In this document: positions 39,089 to 48,085 of the stretch, piece by piece
How positions within the stretch are numbered: position 1 is the stretch's first letter
Layout: each line of letters begins with the position of its first letter
Virus record (IMG/VR): IMGVR_UViG_3300031951_000041
Span: 53,857 to 117,856 of that record
Length of the DNA stretch: 64,000 nt
Source of the DNA: a virus
Direction: 5' to 3' (one strand)
Made by a program: the position numbers and the translations under genes
The notes under the pieces: generated by a model
What the model saw: only the letters and a program-made list of their open reading frames with translations
What the model was told of the DNA's origin: nothing
Databases searched by the model: none

Positions 39089-39355
39089 ATGGAAGAATAT
39101 TTAATAGTTAGAGATTATTTACTAGAGAGAATGCCGGAGGACTACACTATGTTCACTCCGTATCTTGAACCACTAGAAGCATGTTATCAAAGATATATTG
39201 AAAACAGACTAACAGAAAATTTTGTTAATTTTAATTTTAACCGCATACCTTATTTTAATAATGAGTTAAGATTTATGCCAGAAGGTTTAGAGGATAAAAT
39301 AGATAATATGTATGCACTTTTTTTAGAGAAGGCTAGGGAACAATCTAATGTCTAA
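39089..39355 (+). CDS. Small acidic protein between fibres and neck genes
   Basis: 88 residues, helical and aromatic-rich: EEYLIVRDYLLERMPEDYTM, YLEPLEACYQRYIENRL and LEDKIDNMYALFLEKAREQ. Not recognised. Its last 8 bases overlap gp13, so the two are co-translated. A fibre chaperone or neck accessory would fit the position; this is a guess. Confidence 0.6.
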   Translation: MEEYLIVRDYLLERMPEDYTMFTPYLEPLEACYQRYIENRLTENFVNFNFNRIPYFNNELRFMPEGLEDKIDNMYALFLEKAREQSNV

Positions 39356-40298
39356 TCCATCATCCAGACAGGGTTTAATTGATTACTGCTTAAGAGAGCT
39401 AGGTCACCCTGTTATTGAAATTAATGTTGATGATGATCAGATAGAAGATAGAATCGACGAAGCTTTTCAATTCTACCGAGAGTTTCATTATGATTCGGTA
39501 GAAATGGTTTATCTATCTGAAAAGGTGGTTGCTTCGAACGCTACTGTGTCAGGTAATGCAACAGTATTTACAGGTGGTGAATTAATTACCGGTAACATAT
39601 CTAATGCTACTGCTTTCGTACATCAGGCACCTAACTCCACTCTATTAAATATCTACGATATCACCGGTACATTTACTGATGGTGAATTAATTACAGGTAA
39701 CAAATCAGGTACTATTGCAACTATATCCAACGTCAATAAAAATAATTACGATAACAGATACTTCAATTTAACTGATTTAATTACCGGTGTTTCAAAGGTA
39801 CTGCAGTTGTCCAATAAATCATCTGGTACTAGCATGTTTGACGTTCAGTATCAGCTTATGTTAAATAATATTCAATCTCTAACTAATACAGACATTATAT
39901 ATTATACCCAGCTCAAAACCCATTTTAATCTTATTAATGATTTAATGACCGGTCAAAAACCAGTACGTTTTAATCGTCATATGAATAGATTATTTGTGGA
40001 TATGAACTGGAGAAAAGACATTGCAATCGGTGACCATATCATCGTAGAAGCATTTAGAATTCTAGATCCTAATACCTTTACAGATGTTTACAACGATTAC
40101 TTTTTAAAGAAATACGCTACTGCTTTAATTAAGAAACAGTGGGGATCTAATCTTAAGAAGTTCGAAGGTGTACAAATGCCTGGAGGGGTAACACTTAATG
40201 GCCAGAAAATATACGATGAAGCTGTAGATGAAATAAAGCAACTTCAATTAGACGCTCAATCAATCTATCAGCTACCTGTTGATTTCTTTGTCGGATAA
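39348..40298 (+). CDS. 13: Neck protein gp13
   Basis: 316 residues versus 309 in T4 gp13, a neck component closing the filled head. The N terminus SRQGLIDYCLRELGHPVIEI then NVDDDQIEDRIDEAFQFYRE and the C-terminal YFLKKYATALIKKQWGSNLK and LPVDFFVG are typical of the gp13 family. Two ITG-x-x-S/T-G/N-A/T repeats around residues 60-135 form a beta-insert. It is followed by gp14 and gp15, as in T4. Confidence 0.9.
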   Translation: MSNPSSRQGLIDYCLRELGHPVIEINVDDDQIEDRIDEAFQFYREFHYDSVEMVYLSEKVVASNATVSGNATVFTGGELITGNISNATAFVHQAPNSTLLNIYDITGTFTDGELITGNKSGTIATISNVNKNNYDNRYFNLTDLITGVSKVLQLSNKSSGTSMFDVQYQLMLNNIQSLTNTDIIYYTQLKTHFNLINDLMTGQKPVRFNRHMNRLFVDMNWRKDIAIGDHIIVEAFRILDPNTFTDVYNDYFLKKYATALIKKQWGSNLKKFEGVQMPGGVTLNGQKIYDEAVDEIKQLQLDAQSIYQLPVDFFVG

Positions 40299-40301
40299 AT
40301 A
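40294..40301 (+). promoter_or_regulatory. T4-type late promoter (GATAAATA) for the gp14 operon
   Basis: GATAAATA overlaps the gp13 stop codon and lies 65 bases upstream of the gp14 ATG. The leader would include the hairpin at 40314-40332. Confidence 0.5.
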
Positions 40302-40313
40302 CCTTCAAGGGAC

Positions 40314-40332
40314 CACATATGGATTTTATGTG
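40314..40332 (+). other. Small hairpin in the gp13-gp14 intergenic leader
   Basis: CACATA pairs with TATGTG across a 7-base loop. No T-run follows, so it is not a classic terminator. It would lie at the start of the leader of a transcript from the promoter at 40294. The 6 bp A/T-rich stem is weak, so function is doubtful. Confidence 0.25.
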
Positions 40333-40366
40333 TTAATCAACTAAAAATCAATAGCAGTTTACCAAA

Positions 40367-41107
40367 ATGGCCACAAATCATTATTTTCAATCAGGTAGGA
40401 ACATAGGAAGAGCCTCAGAACAATTTCTGATGGAAGATCTTACTATTGAGTGTTTGAAAATATATGGTTTTGATGTCTTTTATATACCTAGAAAATCAGT
40501 AAATTTTGATAATATTTTTACAGAAGATGCTCTTAATAAGTATGAGCATGCTTATCCTTTAGAAATGTACTTACAAAACGTTACAGGTTTTGAAGGTGAG
40601 GGTGATCTATTATCTAAGTTTGGTGTTGAGATCAGAGACACAGCTACGTTCATTGTAGCAAGACGTCGCTGGGATGAAGTAGTAGCCAGAACTGGTAACG
40701 TACAATTAGAGAAAAGACCTGCTGAAGGTGATGTAATCTATTTCCCTTTAACAAAAGGTTACTTTGAAATTCGTAGAGTAGAAACAAAAGAACCTTTCTT
40801 CCAGGTTGGCCAGTTATATGTTTATAAACTAGAGTGTGAATTAATGCAGTACTCTGGTGAGAGATTTGATACTGGTGATGGAGAAATTGATTCTATTGAA
40901 GAAATCTCATTAGATATTAAATCACATGAGCTATTGTTAGAAGACGGTGGATCATTACAACTAGAATATTTTACTCCTTCTAGTATGATATTAGAGGGTT
41001 ATACTATGGTTAATATAGATCCAGAATCTCAAAACGAGGCATTTTATAATAACATAGATATTCTTGACTTTACAGAACGCAATCCATTTGGTGAGGTAAT
41101 TGCGTAA
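40367..41107 (+). CDS. 14: Neck protein gp14
   Basis: 246 residues against 256 in T4. Conserved start ATNHYFQSGRNIGRASEQFL then MEDLTIECLKIYGFDVFYIP and RARRRWDEV-type VARRRWDEVV; later EGDVIYFPLTKGYFEIRRVE and FFQVGQLYVYKLECEL. gp14 with gp13 forms the neck that joins head and tail. The stop overlaps the gp15 ATG. Confidence 0.92.
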   Translation: MATNHYFQSGRNIGRASEQFLMEDLTIECLKIYGFDVFYIPRKSVNFDNIFTEDALNKYEHAYPLEMYLQNVTGFEGEGDLLSKFGVEIRDTATFIVARRRWDEVVARTGNVQLEKRPAEGDVIYFPLTKGYFEIRRVETKEPFFQVGQLYVYKLECELMQYSGERFDTGDGEIDSIEEISLDIKSHELLLEDGGSLQLEYFTPSSMILEGYTMVNIDPESQNEAFYNNIDILDFTERNPFGEVIA

Positions 41108-41862
41108 TGTTAAACCAAAAATTTTATTGGGGAACTACCCGCAAAGCAATTATTGCTTTCGGCAACATGTTTAATAACATTCATATAGATAGAAGAAATG
41201 CTGCCGGGCAAGTTATTCAAACATTAAAAGTACCTTTATCATATGCTCCTAAGCAAAAATTTATTGCTAGAATTACAGCGCAACCCGGAGACCCGATTCA
41301 AAGGGATCAAGTAGTAATACCTAGAATGGCTTTTGAAATTGTAGGTATTCAGTACGACCCTAATAGAAGAATAAGCCTTGTACAGCAAAACCGTGGTACA
41401 AATAATACAGCAGATACTTTAAATTCACAATACGCACCTACGCCATATAATATTAATATGGCTTTATACTCATATACAAAAAATCAAGACGATGGTTTAC
41501 AAATCGTCGAACAAATACTTCCATACTTTAATCCTGATTTTAATTTATCCCTTAATGCTATTCCTCAGCTCGGAATTAAAAATGACTTACCTATCATTCT
41601 AGATTCCGTATCTTACGAGGATGATTATGAAGGAGACTTTAGAAATAGAAGAGCTATTATTTGGACATTAAATTTTACTATGAAGCTTAACTACTTCGGT
41701 CCGATTAGTAAGCAAGGCATTATACGATCTACAAACGTCAATACATTTTCAAATCCTGAACTTACACAAAGACAGCAAGCATACAACGTTACAGTTACAC
41801 CTAACACAGCTGTTCCAGGCGATACATTTGATTTTGTTGAAACGTTTGAGGATTTTGAATGA
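41107..41862 (+). CDS. 15: Proximal tail sheath stabiliser / tail terminator gp15
   Basis: 251 residues versus 272 in T4 gp15, the hexameric ring at the top of the tail that holds the sheath and binds the neck. Landmarks are FYWGTTRKAIIAFGNMFNNI, VPLSYAPKQKFIAR, VIPRMAFEIVGIQYDPNRR and LPIILDSVSYEDDYEGDFR. The position between gp14 and gp16 matches T4. The start overlaps gp14 and the end overlaps gp16 (ATGA). Confidence 0.93.
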   Translation: MLNQKFYWGTTRKAIIAFGNMFNNIHIDRRNAAGQVIQTLKVPLSYAPKQKFIARITAQPGDPIQRDQVVIPRMAFEIVGIQYDPNRRISLVQQNRGTNNTADTLNSQYAPTPYNINMALYSYTKNQDDGLQIVEQILPYFNPDFNLSLNAIPQLGIKNDLPIILDSVSYEDDYEGDFRNRRAIIWTLNFTMKLNYFGPISKQGIIRSTNVNTFSNPELTQRQQAYNVTVTPNTAVPGDTFDFVETFEDFE

Positions 41863-42263
41863 AAATGGAAAAAAAACTAAATGACCTTTTTAACATTTCC
41901 ATAAAACCTGTTGATGTAGTAGATGTTAAAGAAGGTAAGTCTGAAGATAAAGACGACTTTACGGTTGCAAGAGAAACCTTGCGCGATATGATTACAAAAA
42001 ATGAAGATGTGATTAATGATCTAGTATCTATTGCTAAGCAATCAGAACACCCGAGAGCGTTTGAAGTAGTAGCAGAACTAGTCAAAGCTCAAACAGGTCT
42101 TGCAAAAGAGTTAATGACGCTTCATAAGATTAAAAAAGATGTAGATGGTGAACAGGAACCTTCAAAAATAGGTACTCAAAACAATATTGTATTTGCAGGT
42201 TCCACCGCTGACTTAATGAAAATGATCTCAGCAGAAAGAGCAAAAATAATTGACTCAAAGTAA
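41859..42263 (+). CDS. 16: Terminase small subunit gp16
   Basis: 134 residues (T4 gp16 164). The central helices, ARETLRDMITKNEDVINDLV then AKQSEHPRAFEVVAELVKAQ and TGLAKELMTLHKIKKD, are the coiled-coil oligomerisation core of gp16-type small terminases, and NNIVFAGSTADLMKMI is the conserved C-terminal tail motif. It recognises DNA and regulates the packaging ATPase. The gene overlaps gp17 by 14 bases. Confidence 0.9.
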   Translation: MKMEKKLNDLFNISIKPVDVVDVKEGKSEDKDDFTVARETLRDMITKNEDVINDLVSIAKQSEHPRAFEVVAELVKAQTGLAKELMTLHKIKKDVDGEQEPSKIGTQNNIVFAGSTADLMKMISAERAKIIDSK

Positions 42264-43911
42264 AAATTCTTATAACGGTAACAGGTCGTTAAAGCAGATT
42301 GGTTATGCAATTCCATATACTCAAGAACAAGTATATGAGCTCTTAAAATGTAAAGATGATCCAATCTACTTTATAAAGACCCATTGTAAAATCGTATCTC
42401 TAGACTCAGAGATGCTGGTTCCGTTTGAGCTATACGGTTATCAAGAAAAATTTATTAATATTATTCAAGATAACAGACGAGTAATTAGTATGCAGCCTCG
42501 TCAAATGGGTAAATCCCAAGTGGTAGCTGCTTACATTTTATGGTATACTCTATTCAACAATAATAAAACGGTTGCAATATTAGGTAACAAATCAGATGCG
42601 GCTATGGAAATTCTTGGCCGTTATCAGTTAATGTATGAAAATGTACCTATATGGATGCAACAAGGAATTAAGACATGGAACAAAGGTGATGTGGAACTGG
42701 AAAACGGGTCTTCTGTTTTTACTGCCGCTACTTCTTCTGCTGGTATTAGAGGTAAGTCTGTTAATATACTTTATGTTGACGAAGTAGCTATTATTCCAAA
42801 CAATGTAGCTGAAAGCTTCTTTACATCTGTTTACCCTGTTGTATCTGCTGGTGAAACCACTAAGATTATTCTTACCTCTACCCCGCTAGGTTATAATCAC
42901 TTCTGGAAATTCTGGAATGATGCAGAGAATAATGCTAATGGTTTTGTACCATTAAGAGTAGAATATTGGGAACATCCAAAGCGAGATGCTAAATGGGCTG
43001 AAGAACAAAAACGTATACTTGGTGAGATTAAATTTAATCAAGAAGTCTTATGTGCATTCCTTGGTTCGTCTAATACACTAATTAATGCAGATACAATTGC
43101 AAGATTATCTCCAGTTCCTTATGTATATTCTAAAGAAAATATTGATATACTAGAAGAACCAAAACCAGAACACCTTTACTTTATTACAGTAGATACATCA
43201 AGAGGAGTTGGAGGTGATTACTCAGCCTTCACTGTAGTAGATTGTACAGATTATCCATTTACTGTAGTAGCTAAATATCGGGATAATAAAATTAGTCCTT
43301 TATTGTATCCTAATATTATTCATAAGATTGCTAAGGACTATAACAGTGCATATATTTTAGTAGAAATAAATGATATCGGTCAACAAGTAGCTGATATCAT
43401 TCATAATGATTTAGAGTATGAAAATATGCTTTGGGTAGGTAGTGATCCAAAGTATGGTCAATTTTTATCTACATCAGGAAGAAGCGCAGTTCTTGGTGTT
43501 AGAACTACCAAACAAATTAAACGAATTGGATGCGCATCATTAAAAACGTTAGTAGAAAATAATAAATTATTAGTATTTGATAAGGATATTATATCTGAAT
43601 TTTCAACCTTTATCGAGCATAACGGATCGTTTGAAGCTGATGAGGGTTATCATGATGATTTAACCATGACATTGGTTTTATTTGCGTGGGCGTCTAACGA
43701 TATCTTGTTTAAAGATCTGATGAACGCTAACAATAGAAAGGCGTTGTTCAGCTCGCAAATGAAATCCATCGAAGAGGATTTAACTCCTTTTGGATTCGTA
43801 GATAACGGAATTTTACCAGAAGAAAAAGCTGAAGTTATCGATGGAGACTTATGGTTAACAGACAAATATCATAAAGATTTAAGCGATTTTTTGCGTGATA
43901 GGTCATGGTAA
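42250..43911 (+). CDS. 17: Terminase large subunit gp17 (packaging ATPase-nuclease), TTG start
   Basis: 553 residues versus 610 in T4. The ATPase has Walker A RQMGKS (residues 84-89), Walker B ILYVDE (173-178) and coupling motif TSTP (209-212). The C-terminal nuclease has D315 in FITVDTSRGVGGDYS, IND near 374 and YHDD at 467-470. It powers headful packaging at the portal. A TAA sits directly upstream in frame at 42247-42249, and the conserved region KQIGYAIPYTQEQVYELLKC begins within 15 residues, so no ATG can serve; TTG at 42250 is the only standard start. The gene overlaps gp16. Confidence 0.93.
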   Translation: MTQSKNSYNGNRSLKQIGYAIPYTQEQVYELLKCKDDPIYFIKTHCKIVSLDSEMLVPFELYGYQEKFINIIQDNRRVISMQPRQMGKSQVVAAYILWYTLFNNNKTVAILGNKSDAAMEILGRYQLMYENVPIWMQQGIKTWNKGDVELENGSSVFTAATSSAGIRGKSVNILYVDEVAIIPNNVAESFFTSVYPVVSAGETTKIILTSTPLGYNHFWKFWNDAENNANGFVPLRVEYWEHPKRDAKWAEEQKRILGEIKFNQEVLCAFLGSSNTLINADTIARLSPVPYVYSKENIDILEEPKPEHLYFITVDTSRGVGGDYSAFTVVDCTDYPFTVVAKYRDNKISPLLYPNIIHKIAKDYNSAYILVEINDIGQQVADIIHNDLEYENMLWVGSDPKYGQFLSTSGRSAVLGVRTTKQIKRIGCASLKTLVENNKLLVFDKDIISEFSTFIEHNGSFEADEGYHDDLTMTLVLFAWASNDILFKDLMNANNRKALFSSQMKSIEEDLTPFGFVDNGILPEEKAEVIDGDLWLTDKYHKDLSDFLRDRSW

Positions 43912-43927
43912 TTAAAAATTTTAAAAG

Positions 43928-43935
43928 TATAAATA
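43928..43935 (+). promoter_or_regulatory. T4-type late promoter (TATAAATA) for sheath gp18
   Basis: An exact TATAAATA in the 75-base gap after gp17, 51 bases before the gp18 ATG. A strong AAGGAG ribosome site precedes the ATG. Confidence 0.72.
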
Positions 43936-43986
43936 TCCTAGTAGACAATATTTGTTATGAAATACTAACATCATAAGGAGAATAAG

Positions 43987-45660
43987 ATGGCATTTCAGCT
44001 TTCACCAGGCGTGCTAGTTACAGAGAAGGACCTAACTTCGGTCGTTCCTTCCGTTGCTACTACAGCCGGCGGCTTTGCTGGCGCCTTCCAATGGGGACCT
44101 GCTGAGCAGGTTGTGACCGTAGATTCTGAAAATATGCTTGTAGAGAGATTTGGTGTACCTGACGATAACACGTACGAGTCATTCTTTACTGCTGCAAACT
44201 TCCTATCATACGGTAACAATCTACAAGTGGTTAGAGCAGTTCCTGCTGGCGCACGAAATGCAGTTGCTAATGCATCTGCTACAGCCGTATTAATTAAAAA
44301 CGAAGATCAATATGTTGGATCATATCAAGATGGTGCAGGAAATGTAGGAGAGTTCGCAGCTAAGTATCCTGGTACCCTAGGTAATGGAATTAAAATTTCC
44401 ATGGCTGATGGAGACACATATAGCACCTGGGCATATAAAGATTTATTCGACGCAGCACCTAATGTATCACCTTACGCATCAAGCTTTGGTGCAACTCGTG
44501 ATGAGATGCATATCATTGTTATTGATGCTGATGGTAAGTGGACAGGTCAAAAAGATACTGTTCTAGAAAAATTCCCATTTGTTTCTAAAGCTAAAGACGC
44601 AAAAAGATCAGACGGTACATCTATCTATTACAAGAACGTAATTAACGACCAGTCTAAGTATATTTGGTGGATGGATCATCCAGCTAATATGACTAACTGG
44701 AATACCGCAGCTGATGGTGGTACAGTGTATGATGTTTTAGCTTCTAACGTTACTGTAACATTAAGTAACGGTACTACATCTACCACACCAGTAGATGCTA
44801 ATATTATTTCAGCAATCAATCTATTCAGCAACAGTGAAAAGTTTGACATCTCCTTATTCCCTGTAGGCCCTGCCTCTTCAGCAGTAGCAGCTGCTGCTAT
44901 TGCAATGGCAGAAACTCGTAAAGATTGTATCGTGTTCTTATCACCTGAAAAGTCTGATGTAGTAAACAATATTGGAAGTGAAGCAACAGATTCAATTGCA
45001 TTTAGAAATCTACTCTCATCTTCCTCGTATGCTTCTATAGACTCGGGTTGGAAGTATCAATACGATAGATATAACGATGTATATCGCTGGGTACCATTAA
45101 ACGGAGATACAGCCGGTCTATGTGTAAGAACTGACTTTACTGCTGATCCATGGTTCTCACCAGGTGGGTTTAACAGAGGACAAGTTAAGAATGTTGTTAA
45201 GCTAGCTTTCTCCCCAAGTGCTACTGAAAGAGATAGCTTATACAAAGCAGGAATAAACCCAATTGTTACTTTCCCAGGTCAGGGTACTGTCTTGTTTGGT
45301 GATAAGACAATGCTATCAAGACCTTCAGCGTTTGATAGAATTAATGTACGTAGATTGTTTATCGTACTTGAAAAAGCTATCGCTGTGGCTGCTAAGTACC
45401 AACTGTTTGAATTCAACGATGCGTTCACAAGAGCACAGTTTAGAAATCTTGTTGAGCCATTCTTGAGAGATGTTCAGGGTCGTCGTGGTATTGTTGAGTT
45501 TAAGGTAGTATGCGATGACACAAATAACACTTCGGCAGTAATTGATAGAAATGAGTTTGTTGCTGACATCTTTGTCAAACCAGCTCGTTCAATCAACTTT
45601 ATCCAGTTGAATTTTATTGCAACTAGATCAGGTATTTCGTTCGAAGAAGTTGGAGCCTAA
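43987..45660 (+). CDS. 18: Tail sheath protein gp18
   Basis: 557 residues (T4 gp18 659). The start FQLSPGVLVTEKDLTSVVPS then TTAGGFAGAFQWGPAEQVV is the conserved sheath N-terminus. The C-terminal half has the core fold: FPGQGTVLFGDKTM, SAFDRINVRRLFIVLEKAI, FEFNDAFTRAQFRNLVEPFL and RRGIVEFKVVCDDTNNT, then VADIFVKPARSINFIQLNF. The shorter length compared with T4 comes from the external domains. High expression is implied by the late promoter and AAGGAG. Confidence 0.96.
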   Translation: MAFQLSPGVLVTEKDLTSVVPSVATTAGGFAGAFQWGPAEQVVTVDSENMLVERFGVPDDNTYESFFTAANFLSYGNNLQVVRAVPAGARNAVANASATAVLIKNEDQYVGSYQDGAGNVGEFAAKYPGTLGNGIKISMADGDTYSTWAYKDLFDAAPNVSPYASSFGATRDEMHIIVIDADGKWTGQKDTVLEKFPFVSKAKDAKRSDGTSIYYKNVINDQSKYIWWMDHPANMTNWNTAADGGTVYDVLASNVTVTLSNGTTSTTPVDANIISAINLFSNSEKFDISLFPVGPASSAVAAAAIAMAETRKDCIVFLSPEKSDVVNNIGSEATDSIAFRNLLSSSSYASIDSGWKYQYDRYNDVYRWVPLNGDTAGLCVRTDFTADPWFSPGGFNRGQVKNVVKLAFSPSATERDSLYKAGINPIVTFPGQGTVLFGDKTMLSRPSAFDRINVRRLFIVLEKAIAVAAKYQLFEFNDAFTRAQFRNLVEPFLRDVQGRRGIVEFKVVCDDTNNTSAVIDRNEFVADIFVKPARSINFIQLNFIATRSGISFEEVGA

Positions 45661-45674
45661 TAGGGAGAGAATAA

Positions 45675-46247
45675 ATGACAACATTTAATATAGAGCGTTT
45701 TAAATCTGCTCTTACCAATGGTGGCGCTCGCCCTAATCAGTTTGCAGTTCAGTTATCATACCCTACGTATGTAACTAACCAAAGCTTAGCTGTAGCGCGT
45801 TCACCGTTCTTAGTTAGTGTAGCAGAATTACCAGGTCAGACTGTTAATCCTGCGGTAGTGCAGTATAGAGGTCGTGAAGTTAAGTTTGTAGGTGATCGTA
45901 TCTACGCACCATGGACCATTACAGTTCTAAACGATTCTGAAATGTCCATTAGAACAGCCATCGAGCAGTGGATGGGAGGTATGGAAGACTATGCGTCTAA
46001 GATTGGTCGTATGGAACCTTCTACATACATGCGTGACTTCGATGTATTCCAACTAGATAGAAATGGAAACATTTTAAAGTCATACAAGCTTGTAAATGCA
46101 TTCCCAATTGAATTATCTCCTGTTGGTCTAGACTTCGGTGCTAATGATCAGATCTCGTCCTTTACAGTGACTTGGACTTATCAGCACTTTACCACATCGA
46201 GCAATCCATTGGGTAGCATTATTGATTTTGGTAGAATTTTTAGATAA
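45675..46247 (+). CDS. 19: Tail tube protein gp19
   Basis: 190 residues versus 163 in T4 gp19. Landmarks: FNIERFKSALTNGGARPNQF, VAELPGQTVNPAVVQYRGRE, DRIYAPWTITVLNDSEM and the C-terminal KSYKLVNAFPIELSPVGLDF with SSFTVTWTYQHF. The product stacks as hexamers inside the sheath. It follows gp18 with an AGGGAGAG ribosome site. Confidence 0.95.
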   Translation: MTTFNIERFKSALTNGGARPNQFAVQLSYPTYVTNQSLAVARSPFLVSVAELPGQTVNPAVVQYRGREVKFVGDRIYAPWTITVLNDSEMSIRTAIEQWMGGMEDYASKIGRMEPSTYMRDFDVFQLDRNGNILKSYKLVNAFPIELSPVGLDFGANDQISSFTVTWTYQHFTTSSNPLGSIIDFGRIFR

Positions 46248-46265
46248 TATTTTTTATATAATTTA

Positions 46266-47810
46266 ATGGCTATTACACTATTTGGCTTTACTATTGGTCG
46301 TGACAATAGGCAGCAGGAGTTAAAGAATCAATCTTATATAACTCCTGTTGCTGAAGATGGTGCTTCTACTGTATCTGCAGGGGGCTATTATGGCACGTAT
46401 GTAGATATCGACGCATCTGCGAGATCCGAGTCTGAATTAATAACACGTTATAGAGATATAGCTAACTACCCTGATGTAGATACGGCGGTAGAAGAAATTG
46501 TTGCAGAGGCTATCGCCGCTGTTGACGACGAGCCGCCAGTATCTATTAATATAGATAATTTAGATTTAGATGAAAGTATTAAAGATACTATTAAAGAAGA
46601 GTTTGATGAAATACTAAGCTTACTTGACTTCAATGATAAAGGTCATGATATTTTTAGAAGATGGTATATTGATGGAAGAGTATATTATCAAAAAGTAATC
46701 AATACAGCTCAACCTAAAAAAGGTATTCAAGAGTTAAGATATATTGACCCGCGTAAGATTAGAAAAGTACGTGAGGTACAAAAAGAAAAAACAAAAGACG
46801 GGGTAGAGTTAGTTAAGAAGATCGATGAGTTCTTCGTCTACAACGAAAAAGGAATTAGTGTAACACCTGGTTATGCTCCATCTAACAACCAAGGTGCGGG
46901 TATTAGAATTTCTGTAGATGCTATTGCATTCTGTCCTTCAGGTCTTTTAGATCTAGATAGGAATGTAGTCTTAGGTTATTTGAACAAAGCAATTAAACCT
47001 GTGAATCAGCTAAAGATGATGGCTGATTCTCTTGTCATTTATAGACTAGCAAGAGCTCCGGAAAGAAGAATATTTTATATCGATATCGGTAACCTTCCAA
47101 AGCAGAAGGCCGAGCAGTACATGAAAGATATCATGAATCGATATAGAAACAAAATCGTCTATGATTCTACTACAGGTGAGATTAAAGACGATCGTAAGTT
47201 TATGACCATGTTAGAAGATTTTTGGCTTCCCCGAAGAGAGGGTGGTCGAGGTACCGAGATCACCACTTTACCGGGTGGTGAAAATCTCGGTCAGATACAA
47301 GACATTGAGTTCTTCCAAAATAAAGTTTATCAAGCATTGAATGTACCTGCTTCAAGATTTAAAGAAGGTAATGGTTTTAATTTCGGTCGTCAGGCTGAAA
47401 TTAGTAGAGACGAATTAAAGTTCTCTAAATTTGTAAATCGTCTACGCAAAAAGTTTAATGAGTTGTTTGACGACTTACTTAAGACCCAATTACTTCTTAA
47501 AGGTGTTATTGTAGAAGAAGATTGGCAGACGATAAAAGAAAAAATTCAATATCGTTATGCACAAGATCAGTATTATCAAGAAATGAAAGATGCTGAAAAT
47601 CTTCGCAATAGAATGGACGTATTAAATCAAATGACACCTTATGTTGGTACATATTATAGTATGCAGTATGTACGTAAAAAAGTTTTACGTTTAACTGATG
47701 AAGAGATTGATAATATTAAACAACAAAATATGGAAGAACCTCCATCAGTTATGCCTGGTGCACCAGGTTCAGAACAAGCCGCCGCATTAAGCGGCGAAGT
47801 AAATCAGTAA
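46266..47810 (+). CDS. 20: Portal vertex protein gp20
   Basis: 514 residues, close to T4 gp20 (524). Conserved blocks are YRDIANYPDVDTAVEEIVAE, IDGRVYYQKVI, LRYIDPRKIRKVREVQKEK, YRLARAPERRIFYIDIGNLP, KAEQYMKDIMNRYRNKIVYD, FWLPRREGGRGTEITTLPGG and FGRQAEISRDELKFSKFV. It forms the dodecameric DNA channel, nucleates head assembly and docks the terminase. Standard marker gene for T4-like phages. Confidence 0.97.
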   Translation: MAITLFGFTIGRDNRQQELKNQSYITPVAEDGASTVSAGGYYGTYVDIDASARSESELITRYRDIANYPDVDTAVEEIVAEAIAAVDDEPPVSINIDNLDLDESIKDTIKEEFDEILSLLDFNDKGHDIFRRWYIDGRVYYQKVINTAQPKKGIQELRYIDPRKIRKVREVQKEKTKDGVELVKKIDEFFVYNEKGISVTPGYAPSNNQGAGIRISVDAIAFCPSGLLDLDRNVVLGYLNKAIKPVNQLKMMADSLVIYRLARAPERRIFYIDIGNLPKQKAEQYMKDIMNRYRNKIVYDSTTGEIKDDRKFMTMLEDFWLPRREGGRGTEITTLPGGENLGQIQDIEFFQNKVYQALNVPASRFKEGNGFNFGRQAEISRDELKFSKFVNRLRKKFNELFDDLLKTQLLLKGVIVEEDWQTIKEKIQYRYAQDQYYQEMKDAENLRNRMDVLNQMTPYVGTYYSMQYVRKKVLRLTDEEIDNIKQQNMEEPPSVMPGAPGSEQAAALSGEVNQ

Positions 47811-47818
47811 TATAAATA
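47811..47818 (+). promoter_or_regulatory. T4-type late promoter (TATAAATA) for the prohead core operon
   Basis: Exact TATAAATA directly after the portal stop codon, 25 bases before the GTG of the gp67-like gene, with AAGGAG in between. Confidence 0.72.
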
Positions 47819-47843
47819 TTATATAATTTTTCAAGGAGTTATT

Positions 47844-48077
47844 GTGGAAAACGCAGACATTATTAACAAAATGATTGATGACATCCTTAACGGTGATAAC
47901 GTTGAAGCAGAGCAAGGTGTTAATGCCGTTCTTGCTAGTAAGATTTCAAGTGCATTAGATGACCGTAAGGTAGAAATTGCACAATCAATTTACGGAAAAA
48001 AAGACGATGAAGTTTCGCAGGAAGACTTACCTGAAGAAGAAATTGATGTTGAAGAAGATACGACAGAGGTCGAGTAA
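47844..48077 (+). CDS. 67: Prohead core protein gp67-like (GTG start)
   Basis: 77 residues (T4 gp67 80), starting with GTG behind AAGGAG. ILNGDNVEAEQGVNAVLASK then SSALDDRKVEIAQSIYGKK matches the family, and the tail is a strongly acidic block (residues 52-77 have about 14 Asp/Glu). In T4 gp67 is a core component processed by gp21. The position after the portal is conserved. Confidence 0.82.
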   Translation: MENADIINKMIDDILNGDNVEAEQGVNAVLASKISSALDDRKVEIAQSIYGKKDDEVSQEDLPEEEIDVEEDTTEVE

Positions 48078-48085
48078 AGGCTAAC

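Noticed and set aside
40299-40366. tRNA gene or terminator between gp13 and gp14
   Set aside because: Only a weak 6 bp A/T-rich hairpin; no cloverleaf and no T-run.
44384-44566. Small overlapping plus-strand frame inside gp18
   Set aside because: Out-of-frame shadow inside the conserved sheath gene without a ribosome site.
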